A stretch of 64,000 nt of DNA from Variovorax sp. PBL-E5 (GCF_901827185.1 NZ_LR594672.1:62001-126000), one strand, 5' to 3'. Numbered from the stretch's first letter, positions 30,889-39,998 are shown. Numbers and translations are program-made. The notes: generated by a model not told the origin, from the letters alone.

Positions 30889-31934
30889 CACGGTACGCGG
30901 TAGCAGCATTGTTTGCCTTGCCAAATCATGTTGATGGTGTGCTCCTGGGTAGGGGCGTTCGACGTCGGCGGATATTGGAATTCGGCCATATCGCCGAAGA
31001 CCACTGCTCGGCCGGTACGGTTGATAGGGCCAACCTGGTTGAACCGGTACTGACCCTTAACGACCATGGGATTCGGATGTGACGCGCAGATAGCCGAGGG
31101 ACCGATGGTGGTGAACAGCAATCCCAGACGGCTGAAGCGTGCGATGAACTTGGCCGCAATGAGGTTGTTCTCTGCAAAGTCCTGGCCGGCATGGGACGTG
31201 TTGCCGGATAAGGGGTACAGATTTCCCCATGCTCCGGCACACCAGAACAGGGCATCAATGGTGTGGCCGAGGGTCGAGGCCGCGGCGTCGACCGCGCATG
31301 CGGCGTGAGCGGTGAGCCCCGTAAAGATGGAAGCTTCTGGGGTGAAGATGCCGCTCCAGGTATCGTCCTGCCACATTGGGTCGACCTCGGTCATGTACGT
31401 GACGTCCACGCCCGAGGGGTTCTTGCAGTACGCGAGAAGCTCCTGGTCAATCATGTCCAGCACGGGGTAGGTGATGAAGTGGACGTTCATGCGGTTGGCT
31501 TGCCGCTTTTCCAGGCCTTCACCCGTCGACTTCTCGGAGCCCTGGTTCGCATAGGTCTTGAGAACCTGCATGCCGCCCATTGAGGGCATGCACCCGGGGC
31601 GGCGTTCCACCTCCACCAGGTACATCGGCTCCCAGTAAGTGAGGCCCTCGCCCATGGTCGGGTACCCGTAGGTCATGACGGAAGGGCAGTAGCAGATGGG
31701 GGGCATCGCCTGCATCAACACCGGGTTCTCGTTGTAGCCGGACCCGTTGATTTGCATGCCGACAATCGTGATGGGGTACAGGTTGTTCCAGTCGATGTTC
31801 ATCGGATTGAACATCTCGCCCGTGCAGATGGCAGCCTGCGCCTCGCCCGTAACCCCAGATTCATCCTGCTGCGCAGAAGCGCCGAAGGCGCAGCACATCA
31901 GAACAGCGGCAAAAAGCTTCTTGAAGACGTTCAT
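30888..31934 (-). CDS. traU: TraU, conjugative DNA transfer protein
   Basis: 348 aa. Signal peptide at 1-21 (FAAVLMCCAFGASA). Typical TraU landmarks: an early CTGEMFNPMNIDWNNLYPI, CYCPS, EPMYLVEVERRPGCMPSMGG, and the C-terminal MIWQGKQCCYRVP. Many cysteines are expected to pair in the periplasm. The start overlaps the traW stop (ATGA). TraU is needed for DNA transfer more than for pilus formation in F. Confidence 0.93.
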   Translation of the reverse strand: MNVFKKLFAAVLMCCAFGASAQQDESGVTGEAQAAICTGEMFNPMNIDWNNLYPITIVGMQINGSGYNENPVLMQAMPPICYCPSVMTYGYPTMGEGLTYWEPMYLVEVERRPGCMPSMGGMQVLKTYANQGSEKSTGEGLEKRQANRMNVHFITYPVLDMIDQELLAYCKNPSGVDVTYMTEVDPMWQDDTWSGIFTPEASIFTGLTAHAACAVDAAASTLGHTIDALFWCAGAWGNLYPLSGNTSHAGQDFAENNLIAAKFIARFSRLGLLFTTIGPSAICASHPNPMVVKGQYRFNQVGPINRTGRAVVFGDMAEFQYPPTSNAPTQEHTINMIWQGKQCCYRVP

Positions 31935-32695
31935 TGGGTCACTCCAGAGGAAGATGGCGCGGAGGCAGGCACGGAAACGGCCAACGCCCCTGCCGACAGC
32001 TCTGACTGCTTCGGCTTGAGCTCATCCCAGGCGTGCAGGACCTCGTCGGTCTGAAATGGCTGGCCGAAGGAAGTAACCGCGATGTATTTGGAGTTCACGC
32101 CCGTGCCCGGGTAGACCAGGGCAGGCAGATACTTCACTTGGAAGCGGCTGATGAGCGCGTCACTCGCGTGAAAGATGGGGCGCTTGAAGATGTCACCAAG
32201 GTCCTTCACGTCGCCACTGCCGGCTTCGATGGGGACGATTCGGTCCTGCTCAGCGGCAAAGACCTTCTTGACAAGCTCCCGCTGGTCCTCCTGAGACCCG
32301 TCGAAGAAGAAGAGGGCGGTGACCGGGTGGTATGAGTCAAGCGGGTTCACCTTGGTGCCCTTGGCAGCAAGGACTTCCCACTTGTAGCTGCCATCGCTTT
32401 GCTTCACAGGAGCTTGGATGTCCGAAGTGAGGACCAGGGACGGGTCGAAGTACGCTGTACCGGTCTCGTTGGCTTGGGGCAGCTGGCGTTTCGGCAGGTT
32501 CGACAGGAACTTCTTGCCGCTTTCAACCACCTGCTTGTTCACCTTGTTCCAGTCCGTACGAGACGCGGACTCGAGCATCGTTTGGCGCATGTCTACTTCG
32601 ATGATGGGCCAGACGTTCCCTTGGACGCCGTGGTCCTTGGCATGGGCCAGGCCGACCATGGCCAGGAGCGCGGTGGCGAACAGGGCTAGTTTCAT
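31931..32695 (-). CDS. traW: TraW, F-type pilus assembly protein
   Basis: 254 aa from ATG 32695, which begins a clean signal peptide (KLALFATALLAMVGLAHA). TraW hallmarks: G..GNVWPIIEVDM, the middle HPVTALFFFDG and a C-terminal ISRFQVKYLPALVYPG. First gene of the traW-traU-trbC set, with GGCTATAGG about 35 nt upstream as probable promoter. Periplasmic; works with TraU and TrbC in pilus assembly. Other F-type genes (traB, traC, traV, etc.) are not in this window. Confidence 0.9.
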   Translation of the reverse strand: MKLALFATALLAMVGLAHAKDHGVQGNVWPIIEVDMRQTMLESASRTDWNKVNKQVVESGKKFLSNLPKRQLPQANETGTAYFDPSLVLTSDIQAPVKQSDGSYKWEVLAAKGTKVNPLDSYHPVTALFFFDGSQEDQRELVKKVFAAEQDRIVPIEAGSGDVKDLGDIFKRPIFHASDALISRFQVKYLPALVYPGTGVNSKYIAVTSFGQPFQTDEVLHAWDELKPKQSELSAGALAVSVPASAPSSSGVTQ

Positions 32696-32739
32696 CGTGG
32701 AATTTCGGTAGAGGGTTGTGCAACCTATAGCCAAATGGC

Positions 32740-33486
32740 TCAGTCCAGGACGCCGACGATGGAGCTGATGATGGCAACCTCACGCATGAGCACGCCGTTC
32801 TTGATGCCATGCTCTTTCATGACGTCGTCGAACGAACTGCCGCCAATCAGGCTGCCCATGATGGTGAACTGCCGCGGCGTCAGGTCGTCACGGTGCCGCT
32901 CGAGGAGCTCCTGGCGCTCGTCGCGCATCGCCTGGTCTTCGTCCTCTTCGATGGCGGGCTCGCCGTCGGCAGCCATGAGTGGGTTCAGGCCGAGGCCGTC
33001 AGGCAGGCCTTCGGGGGCCATTCCGCTGTCCGCACCCTCGCCGCCGTCGGTCTGAAACCAGCCCTCGAGCTTGTCCCACTCCAGGGCTGCGGCGAGCACG
33101 CCGGGGGTCACGTAGGAGCTGCCGTCCTTGCGCTTGCGGAACGCCGAGCCCGGCAGGCGCACCGACGAGCCGAGTTCGCGCCGAAGACGCAGTGCTGCGT
33201 GCCCAGCCATCCGGTGAGCGTAGGCCGCAATCTGGCCGGGCTTGTACTTCGCCGTATCAGGGCTCAGGGTGAACCACATCATGCGGATTTCCTGCGCCGC
33301 CTCCTTCTTGAGCTCGGGCGGCACTTGGTTCTGGGAGCAGGCGATGTCGATAATCTTCTGGTCCAGCGGCGGCTGGCACTGCGACAGGTAGTCGAACAGC
33401 GACATGTCCGAGGTCAGGTTCTCCGGGGGGACCACGTCCTTGCGTTGGCGGGTAGGCTTAGCAGTTTTGACAGCGACTTCAGACAT
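32740..33486 (-). CDS. divergent sigma-70-like protein
   Basis: 248 aa. Residues 60-125 (EAAQEIRMMWFTLSP, AAYAHRMAGHAALRLRRELG, SVRLPGSAFRKRKDG) resemble sigma regions 2.3-3.0. Residues 200-235 (DLTPRQFTIMGSLIGGSSFD, DVMKEHGIKNGV) resemble region 4.2. The linker is acidic. I have no profile score, so this is a pattern-level call. It lies just upstream of traW and could direct RNA polymerase to the plasmid-type promoter elements of this window. Alternative: an unrelated helix-turn-helix regulator. Confidence 0.45.
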   Translation of the reverse strand: MSEVAVKTAKPTRQRKDVVPPENLTSDMSLFDYLSQCQPPLDQKIIDIACSQNQVPPELKKEAAQEIRMMWFTLSPDTAKYKPGQIAAYAHRMAGHAALRLRRELGSSVRLPGSAFRKRKDGSSYVTPGVLAAALEWDKLEGWFQTDGGEGADSGMAPEGLPDGLGLNPLMAADGEPAIEEDEDQAMRDERQELLERHRDDLTPRQFTIMGSLIGGSSFDDVMKEHGIKNGVLMREVAIISSIVGVLD

Positions 33487-33555
33487 TCGAGGCTCCAGTT
33501 TCCAAGTGATTGAGAGGCGGGCTGGGCGGCGGCCGCCTCAATCCAAAAATACGTT

Positions 33556-33996
33556 TTAGGTGGTCAGTTCGTAAATCTGAACCAAGGTGCGTCCGGCACC
33601 TCTTTTCGCCGGCAACTGCCGCACGAACGGGGGGAAAGGCATGGCTTTGGGGTTGTCATCCAGAATCAGGCCGAGACCGTCGGGGTTCTTGTCGGAGGGC
33701 GCTACCAGGCAGTCAAGCATTGGCTTCATCCCTCCGTACGCGTTGTCCCAGTCCAGTCCGCCGCCGGCGCACTCTCTTGTCACCACCAGGAAGCTCCGTT
33801 CGACGGGGGCTTCTGGCTTTTGGCCCTTGAGGGCCGCCTTTACCATCATTCGCCATTGGCGCCGCAAATCCTTGTATGCGTGAAAGTGAAGGCCCTTGAT
33901 GACGTTGTTCGAGGGTGTTTCGACAGGGAGGGAGAGTTCGTACTTAAGCTCTCCTCGCTGTTTCCAGATTTCAAGCCCTGCTACGGGGCTCTCCAT
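33556..33996 (-). CDS. RusA-like Holliday junction resolvase
   Basis: 146 aa. The RusA pattern is present: NNVIKGLHFHAYKDLRRQWR near the start, then LDWDNAYGGMKPMLDCLV with the conserved D-x-D-N...K...D acidic set (about 79-95), and GLILDDNPKAM (about 106-116). RusA-type enzymes cut four-way junctions in phages and plasmids. The gene stops 64 nt before the sigma-like gene and follows the DUF2274-like gene by 12 nt, forming a small operon. Confidence 0.75.
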   Translation of the reverse strand: MESPVAGLEIWKQRGELKYELSLPVETPSNNVIKGLHFHAYKDLRRQWRMMVKAALKGQKPEAPVERSFLVVTRECAGGGLDWDNAYGGMKPMLDCLVAPSDKNPDGLGLILDDNPKAMPFPPFVRQLPAKRGAGRTLVQIYELTT

Positions 33997-34007
33997 CCAG
34001 CCGCCGG

Positions 34008-34229
34008 TCAGGCGCCGGCCTTGCTCGCTTCGTACTTCTTCATGAAGTCCTTGTCGGAGGTGATGAACTCCTTGAGGATGGTCTCCACGAGGGCGCTGGT
34101 CTCAATCTCGACGCCGTGCGCGGCCTTGTACTCCTGGCGATAGGCCTCGACCAGGTCCGCGGTGGACTTCTTGACACTGACGGCCAGGCGTTCGACGGGT
34201 TCGCGCAGGGTGATTTTCTTGAGCTTCAT
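34008..34229 (-). CDS. DUF2274-like/ribbon-helix-helix small protein (73 aa)
   Basis: Sequence LAVSVKKSTADLVEAYRQEY followed by ETSALVETILKEFITSDKDF matches the plan of DUF2274 proteins in conjugation gene clusters. The beta-strand, helix, helix order suggests a ribbon-helix-helix DNA binder. It precedes the rusA-like gene by 12 nt. A regulatory role is likely but not shown. Confidence 0.6.
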   Translation of the reverse strand: MKLKKITLREPVERLAVSVKKSTADLVEAYRQEYKAAHGVEIETSALVETILKEFITSDKDFMKKYEASKAGA

Positions 34230-34406
34230 GGTGACAGGTACCGAAAGTTGTGTTGGTGATAGTTGTTAGCGACCAGCGCTTAAACGACAGTGAAAGTATA
34301 GCTTCAGTAACACCAACTGTCAAAGAATAAACAGTGCCAGTATCAGTTTAGACGCGATTTAGGTTCTAGTGCGCCAGGTGAGACGCACTGGCGTGGTTAG
34401 CCCCCA

Positions 34407-34440
34407 AAGAAAAACCCCGGCCCATGTGGCGCCGGGGTTT
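34407..34440 (-). terminator. terminator of ssb
   Basis: Minus strand AAACCCCGGC-GCCACAT-GGGCCGGGGTTTTTC. Confidence 0.85.
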
Positions 34441-34454
34441 CGAATGACGGAGAG

Positions 34455-34793
34455 TTAGCCTTGGCTGTCGTCGCCGCCATCCTGCTGGGGACGGGGCTTC
34501 GGCTCGTAGGGCTCGACCTTGAAGGCACGGATTTTCAGGGCCGACGTCCAGGTCGAGTCGCTCTTGCGTTGGTAGGTCTCGGCATTCAGGACGCCCATCA
34601 CCTTGACCAGCATGCCCTTGTTCAGCATGTCGGCTTCCATCTCGGAGATGAAGGCGACGACGTCGTACCAGGTGGTCGTCCTGTTGGCGTCCTTGCCTTG
34701 ATTTTCCGCAAGGCGGAGCGTGTAGTATTCTTTCCCGGACTCGCGGGCAGTTTTCTTTTCGGGCTGCGCAGCGATGTTACCGAAGACAATCAT
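34455..34793 (-). CDS. ssb: single-stranded DNA-binding protein
   Basis: 112 aa, OB-fold only. Early strand MIVFGNIAAQPE, then YYTLRLAENQGKDANRTTTWYDV, KGMLVKVMGVLNAETYQRKS; short acidic C terminus QQDGGDDSQG lacks the usual DDIPF end that binds partner proteins. Shorter than bacterial SSB (about 170 aa). It coats single-stranded DNA in replication and transfer. Own terminator. Confidence 0.85.
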   Translation of the reverse strand: MIVFGNIAAQPEKKTARESGKEYYTLRLAENQGKDANRTTTWYDVVAFISEMEADMLNKGMLVKVMGVLNAETYQRKSDSTWTSALKIRAFKVEPYEPKPRPQQDGGDDSQG

Positions 34794-35050
34794 GGGGAAC
34801 TCCTAATCTAGAACAGTGGCGCCTCATCGTCCGCATGTGCGGGGAAGAACGAATCGGCAAAATAAATGGCTTGTAAGTGGTGCGTCGCCCCCACGAGCAC
34901 CTCTTCATATAGGTAGCGCAGGAAACCCGGTGGCCACCCCTAAAGCGGTTCTGCTCGCTCCTGCTTACGGTTTTAGGGTCGGCGCATGGCGGCCGCCCGG
35001 CGTACCGCCGTCTTAGGGTTGGAGGACGACAGGGCCGGCGGACGCCAAAG
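34794..35050. other. intergenic region, no gene seen
   Basis: About 250 nt between ssb and the small membrane protein. No convincing frame. Minus strand TTTAGG and TATATG elements near 34900-34935 could belong to the ssb promoter. Confidence 0.35.
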
Positions 35051-35078
35051 AAAAAGAGCTCCATGAAGGAGCTCTTGA
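35051..35078 (-). terminator. terminator of the 64-aa gene
   Basis: AAGAGCTCC-TTCAT-GGAGCTCTTTTTC on the minus strand. Confidence 0.85.
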
Positions 35079-35098
35079 ATCAGGGCAGAACGAACGCG

Positions 35099-35293
35099 TC
35101 AGAAGGCGCGGGCGTTTTGACGTGACCTGGAGGCAGCGACCATTGCTGCAACCTCCTTGGCACGCTGTTGCTGCCGGGACGCAGCGCGAGCATTCAGAAC
35201 CTTGCGCACCTGCCAGCCGACGAAGCAGAGGAATCCGCCGAGTGCGACCAGCTGGAACAGGAAGCCCAGAAAACCGAAGATGTTTGCAGCCAT
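35099..35293 (-). CDS. small single-span membrane protein (64 aa)
   Basis: Start ATG 35293 chosen because GAGG precedes it and the segment IFGFLGFLFQLVALGGFLCF (about 4-24) follows directly. The rest is a basic helical tail (RKVLNARAASRQQQRAKEVA). Divergent from the regulator gene at 35522. Function unknown. Confidence 0.65.
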   Translation of the reverse strand: MAANIFGFLGFLFQLVALGGFLCFVGWQVRKVLNARAASRQQQRAKEVAAMVAASRSRQNARAF

Positions 35294-35521
35294 GATGACC
35301 TCATGAAGAAAAAGTTGAACTGCTTGGTGTAGGTACAAGGCGCAAACGGCTACCAGTATTGGTGTCAGGTCATCCTCTGGTATAAAATGAACGGTCAGTT
35401 TCAAGCCGGTAGCTTTACGTAGTAGGAAAATGTTGCAGTGCGCGTCAGCGCCTTATCAAGCGGCGAGTTCCGAAAGGCATCCCAATAACAAGGTGGCGCC
35501 CTCGCGCGCCAAGAGGTATCT

Positions 35522-36166
35522 ATGACCAAGAATGATGTGACGACTGTGGTTCCGCTCGATTCGAAGCGCGCTTCCCGCGCCGCTCCGTCGAATGCGCCTG
35601 TGGAGGTTCCCCCATGGAATGGTGAGTTTGACGAGAACTCACTGCTGCGCCCGGGTGCCTACCTGGTCGCGGCGTTGAAGCGCCGTGCGGACTACCTAGG
35701 TCACACGGGGGTAGAGATGGCCAAGGACCACCTGGGCGTCACCTACGGGTACATCACCCAGCTGAGGAACGGAACACGCCCGACAAAGGCGATTTCAGAA
35801 GAGTTCTCCGTCAAGTGCGCGGAGTACCTTGGTATTCCGCGGCTTACGGTTCTGCTGATGGCAGGCCGTATCACCGTGTCCGACCTGTATGCGAGCCCAT
35901 CGCAGCTGGAGAGGGAGGTTCCCCGTGTGCTCGAGTTCATCACCCAGGACAGCGAGTGGGGCCACCTGATAACGCCCGACGTCCTGCACGGGACGCTTGA
36001 GACGAAGTACTTGGTAGCCCGTTTGTACGAAAAGGCGACTCAGCGCCGGTTGCTGCCCGAGCAACTGAGCTTGGACCGCATTGCAGAAGCGTTTAAGGGC
36101 CTCGAACAGGAACGTGCGAAGCGGTTGAGCGAAGCGTCGTCCCTGGAAGGCGGTGCTGATGAATGA
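35522..36166 (+). CDS. helix-turn-helix regulator (214 aa)
   Basis: Residues about 45-110 form a Cro/C1-type helix-turn-helix: LVAALKRRADYLGH, VEMAKDHLGVTYGYITQLRN, then CAEYLGIPRLTVLLMAGRI. The C-terminal half is helical (ERAKRLSEASSLEGG) and probably dimerises. Upstream is TATAAAATG-type sequence near 35380, unlike the CTAYACG elements. A candidate master regulator of the adjacent plasmid functions. The stop is followed by a strong terminator. Confidence 0.65.
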   Translation: MTKNDVTTVVPLDSKRASRAAPSNAPVEVPPWNGEFDENSLLRPGAYLVAALKRRADYLGHTGVEMAKDHLGVTYGYITQLRNGTRPTKAISEEFSVKCAEYLGIPRLTVLLMAGRITVSDLYASPSQLEREVPRVLEFITQDSEWGHLITPDVLHGTLETKYLVARLYEKATQRRLLPEQLSLDRIAEAFKGLEQERAKRLSEASSLEGGADE

Positions 36167-36197
36167 CTACTGGCGTCGGTATGACGCGCTTTTGATT

Positions 36198-36234
36198 TTA
36201 AAGGGCCCTGCTTTGCGGGGCCCTTTTTCTTGCC
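36198..36234. terminator. bidirectional terminator
   Basis: AAAGGGCCC-TGCTTTGC-GGGGCCCTTTTTCTT between two convergent genes. Confidence 0.88.
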
Positions 36235-37545
36235 TTAGGCGTCAGCGAGGGCCTGCCAACCCGGCGACGAAATCACCCGGTCTGCAGCCTTGAATTCGAC
36301 GCCGTTGGCGTTCATCGACACCTTCGTTTGGTCGTAGCGCATGTCTTGGCCGAGCGCCTGGAGATATCGCAGGCTGATGAGGTTATAGAGCTGCTGCTCG
36401 TCGGGGGCCAAGTCGACGAGCATGTAGGTCGGGATGATGCCGTGGTGGTCCGAGAGCTTGGAGTCGTCGAAGGTGGTCGAGCGCATGACGATTCCCTGGC
36501 GGAGGAGCTCATCGACCTTGGAGGGCGCCGTGAGCCGCACGCAGTCGAGCACCTCCTTTACCTGGGCTTTCTGGTTCTCCGCCAGGTATTCACAGTCTGT
36601 CCGAGGATAGCTCGTAACCTTCTTTTCATACAGCTTTTGGGCAAGCTCGAGTGTTCGAGCTGCCGAAAAGCCGAGTACCCGGTTGGCATCGCGCTGCAAC
36701 GTGGGCAGCGAATAGGGAAGCGGGGGACGTTCCGAACCGGGCTCCCGGGTCACTCGCAGCGGAGCGGTGGCGCCTTCGGCCTGCCTCATCATCTTCTCGG
36801 CGTCCGCCTTTTCGGTGATGCGCTTGTCTTCCGCCGGTGCGTGCCACATCTTGAAGGCTTTCCCGCTCGCAGTGGTCAAGCTCGCCTCCAGCTCGTAATA
36901 CGACGACGACTTGAAGTCAGCGATAGCCTTGTCGCGGTGCACGATGAGGGCCAGGGTGGGGGTCTGGACCCGTCCGAGCGGAAAGTAGTCGCCGCGGACG
37001 TTCGCCGCCAGGGACACCGCACGCGTCCCCGTGATGCCGTACATCCAGTCGGCGTGCTGCCGCGCCTTGGCCGCCTCGTAGAGCGGGTCCTTGGACGAGC
37101 CAGGCAGCAGTGTCCCCAAGGCCTTCTTGATGCCCGCAGGTGTCATTTCGCTGGCCCAGAATCGCTCCAGCGGGCCACGGTACTTGCAATGGTCCAGGAT
37201 GAGGCGGCCGATGAGTTCGCCTTCCCGTCCCGCGTCGGTCGCCAGGACCACCTTAGTGGCGGTTTTGAGCAGTGCTGCGATGGCCTTCACCTGGTCGCCG
37301 GAGCCGCGCACCACGCTGTACTTCCAGTTCTCAGGAATCATGGGAAGTTGCGCCCACTTCCAGTAGCCGCCCCAGTCCTTGGAGTAGACCTCCGGGTCGA
37401 CGAGCTCGAGCAAGTGGCCACGGGCCCAGGTGATGAGGGTTCCGTCCTTGGCCTCGATGTGGAAGCGCGACTTCGACTTCACGCCCATGATTGCAGCGAT
37501 ATCGTTGGCGACAGAGGACTTTTCGGTAAGGATAACGGTAGGCAT
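36235..37545 (-). CDS. topB: DNA topoisomerase III (short form)
   Basis: 436 aa. TOPRIM domain with ILTEKSSVA at 5-13 and TDAGREGELIG at 103-113, hole-forming domain with the catalytic tyrosine 313 in TSYPRTDCEYL, and SDHHGIIPT downstream. The C-terminal zinc or basic region of cellular enzymes is absent, as in plasmid TraE-type enzymes. It decatenates and relaxes DNA during plasmid replication or transfer. The stop is directly before a terminator and the next gene upstream ends 12 nt away, so it is probably co-transcribed with the replication-relaxation-like gene. Confidence 0.9.
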   Translation of the reverse strand: MPTVILTEKSSVANDIAAIMGVKSKSRFHIEAKDGTLITWARGHLLELVDPEVYSKDWGGYWKWAQLPMIPENWKYSVVRGSGDQVKAIAALLKTATKVVLATDAGREGELIGRLILDHCKYRGPLERFWASEMTPAGIKKALGTLLPGSSKDPLYEAAKARQHADWMYGITGTRAVSLAANVRGDYFPLGRVQTPTLALIVHRDKAIADFKSSSYYELEASLTTASGKAFKMWHAPAEDKRITEKADAEKMMRQAEGATAPLRVTREPGSERPPLPYSLPTLQRDANRVLGFSAARTLELAQKLYEKKVTSYPRTDCEYLAENQKAQVKEVLDCVRLTAPSKVDELLRQGIVMRSTTFDDSKLSDHHGIIPTYMLVDLAPDEQQLYNLISLRYLQALGQDMRYDQTKVSMNANGVEFKAADRVISSPGWQALADA

Positions 37546-37557
37546 TTGTGGTCTGGT

Positions 37558-38466
37558 TCAGAGGTCGGGTTGGGAAGGGGCGGTATCAGCGGCGGGTGCG
37601 TCGAGTGAATCGGTTTCGAGGTCTCCGGCGGCGCGCATGAGGTCCAGCGCAGTGGTCTCCTCCACGCCATGCCAACTGAAAGGCACGTCCACGAAGCAGC
37701 GGGCGAGGATGATTTCGGCGAGCACGAGCTCCGGAGTCAGGCCGGGGTATTCCTTCAGGAACTTCGCGATGTAGCGAAGCAGCTGCTTGTCGTGCTTGTG
37801 CCGGGAGTCGTAGACGAAGACGAGCTTGTTTAGCAGCAGTCCTCCGCTCTTCGTCAGTTGCGAGTCGCGGGTCAGGAGCTCCAGCGCCTTCTTGACCTCC
37901 TCGTACGGCTTGAAGGCCGACTCGACCTCAACCCAGTCGGCAACCCGAGTACCGTCGGTGAACCCAGCGGTCGCGCCGGAATAAACGATGAGCCCGTCAG
38001 GAATCTTGCGAAAGCGCTCACGCACGTATTCCTTGTCCACGGGCGACCACCCCTTCAGGAGAGCGTATTCGCCGAAAATTTCGTCGCCGGCGCGAGCTCG
38101 CTCGATGAGGTAGTTCGTTCCGAGAGTTCGGTGGAAGAACTGAGGCCCGTTGAAGGCCAGCTCATAGCCTTCCTGCGCGACAATGTCGAAATCCTTGAGG
38201 CGGGCGACACCCTTCGAGGCGAGGACGAGCGAATAGCCGCCAAGCGTATTGGCCTTCTCGAGGAGCATGCCTTTGCTTAGCATGCGTTTGACGGTTCGCC
38301 CAGCCATGACATAGGCGCTGGTTCCCGACGACCGTGGCCAGACGGCGGAAGCGACCTCCTGACGGCGAAGATGCCCAAAGTGGCGCAGGGCCTTCAAGAT
38401 GCGCAGCTCATTCTCGTCGGCAACGGCGCGACCATCTTTGGTGGTCGGCGTATAGGGTTGAGGCAT
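37558..38466 (-). CDS. replication-relaxation-like winged-helix/nuclease-fold protein
   Basis: 302 aa. Residues about 18-70 form a winged helix (ELRILKALRHFGHLRRQEVA). Residues about 150-195 (PDGLIVYSG...ADWVEVESAFKPYEEVKKAL) have the P-D...E-x-E...K spacing of PD-(D/E)XK-like domains seen in replication-relaxation family proteins. Ends in an acidic tail. It is upstream of topB in the same operon. Such proteins act in plasmid replication or mobilisation. The assignment is by pattern only. Confidence 0.45.
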   Translation of the reverse strand: MPQPYTPTTKDGRAVADENELRILKALRHFGHLRRQEVASAVWPRSSGTSAYVMAGRTVKRMLSKGMLLEKANTLGGYSLVLASKGVARLKDFDIVAQEGYELAFNGPQFFHRTLGTNYLIERARAGDEIFGEYALLKGWSPVDKEYVRERFRKIPDGLIVYSGATAGFTDGTRVADWVEVESAFKPYEEVKKALELLTRDSQLTKSGGLLLNKLVFVYDSRHKHDKQLLRYIAKFLKEYPGLTPELVLAEIILARCFVDVPFSWHGVEETTALDLMRAAGDLETDSLDAPAADTAPSQPDL

Positions 38467-39108
38467 ACGGGTTCGATGGAGCGATGAAAGGGAAACACCG
38501 CTTGCTTGCTTCGGGCCCGTTTAGACGACGCAAACAGGGGGTGAAACAGGCAAGCGGCTACCCAACGAATAGGTACAGCGTGTTTAAACGCCGAATCCAA
38601 GCGCTAAGTGGTTGACGGAAAAGACTTTTTCAGTGGAAACCTCGTGGCCTACGACGTGCTGGCTAGCCGTCAGGTCCGGGCACGTTCGTCCGCCACCATC
38701 CAGGGGCAACCCTGCTTGCGCGGAGGACTCTGCCTCTTGCCCCCTCGTGCAGGGAGGGCCCTCCACGCCAGCTTCCCTCGGGCTGGTTTTGCATAAAAAG
38801 GTTTGCTACCTAAAGTCTTTCTCTAGATTGAGAGTTCTTCTAAAACCCTCAATCAAGAAGAGAGTCTCGCGCATGGCGCGCCCGCGAGCTCGTGCTTGTG
38901 CCCGCGCGCATGCGAGAGGCAAGCCGGCCACCGGCAAGGGCCACACTGCTCGAAGCTTTGGCGCGCTGCTCAGTTGTCTGTACCTCCCGGTGCCTTCTAG
39001 GCTCCGGATTTGGCCAATGACCCCTAGGAACCCTCGCCCTCGATATAAATCGCGTCCCCTATATCGACGTGGCTCTCGGGTTCGAGGGCCAAAGCTTTTG
39101 GACCTTCG
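38467..39108. other. intergenic region, possible origin
   Basis: 640 nt with little coding signal. It contains a long imperfect inverted repeat (ATTGAG...CTCAAT inside TCTTTCTCT...AGAAGAGAG, about 38814-38868), AT-rich repeats (CGATATAAATCGCG and CTATATCGACG near 39040-39070) and a TTTAAAC-CTATTC element near 38560-38585 for the minus gene. Could be an origin of replication or transfer. Confidence 0.35.
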
Positions 39109-39998
39109 ATGCTGCACAAACTATCCTTCCACGTCGAACCTGCGGCCGCCGCCGTACCAGGAGAAACGGAACCACTTAGCGTAGCCGTGCACCCCCTGGT
39201 TAACGGTCAGCGCCTCGACCCGAGTGGCCGATACTTCTTCGACGTAGGGTTGGTTCTTGCGCTGAGGGCGCATAACGCCGCTCCGGTGGACTTTTTCACG
39301 TGCTCCTGCGGTGTCGCAGGGTGCATCGGCATCTATGAGCCGAGCGAACTGCGAGCCACGGCGGACACCCTCTCCTGGCTGATTCCGACCGGGAAGCACG
39401 GCGTCGAGCTCGTAAGACTTCCAGGCGCTGGCCCTTTGCTTCAGTTCACCTTTGACAGGTCCGAGTACGAGTTGGTTCTCGACGACCTGGTTCGCCAGCT
39501 CGAGAGGGTATCGAGCAGCCACGGGGGCCGCGGCGTCGATATCTGGGCATGCTCGGAGGGTGATGGGAGCCTCCCCTCGCTTGGGGCTCGCATCGCGGAG
39601 GAGCGCGAACGTGCCGTCGCCTCTACGACCGAGAGGCCTGGCGCCGGCAGGTGTTCGGGGACCTCTTGTTCTCCGAACTAGAGTTCACGCATCCAAACGG
39701 CTACATCGGATGTCTTCCCCTGGAGAACGTCGCCTATACGCTCTCCTCGGCTGACCATTTCCACCTGAGCGAGACGGCAATGGCGCACATCGAGAGCGTA
39801 ATCGTCCCGTCATTTCGGATGGGCATCGAGAGGGTGACCGAGATGGCCCGTACACTGGCTTGGACCGCGTTCGTGCACCAGGCTTTTCGCTCCGAGCGAA
39901 GCCCTGTCGGCCACGCGCTGGGCCACCTGAAAAGCGCACCTGAGTGGCCAGCTGTCTCGTTTGCGCTGGTAAGCGACTCGCGCACGTTCGCCCCCTAG
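39109..39998 (+). pseudogene. hypothetical protein broken by a -1 frameshift
   Basis: Two frames form one protein of about 296 aa. The first (from ATG 39109) contains FFTCSCGVAGCIGIYEPSEL and reads through EERERAV. The second continues as RRLYDREAWRRQVFGDLLFS to PEWPAVSFALVSD at 39998. The switch lies near 39615-39630. A single missing base explains it, whether a real mutation or an assembly error. The CSC-x5-C motif may bind metal. Family not recognised. Confidence 0.5.

Noticed and set aside
38612..39184. 190-codon plus-strand frame in the putative origin region
   Set aside because: Arg/Pro-rich composition without periodicity, no ribosome site, and it overlaps the inverted repeats.
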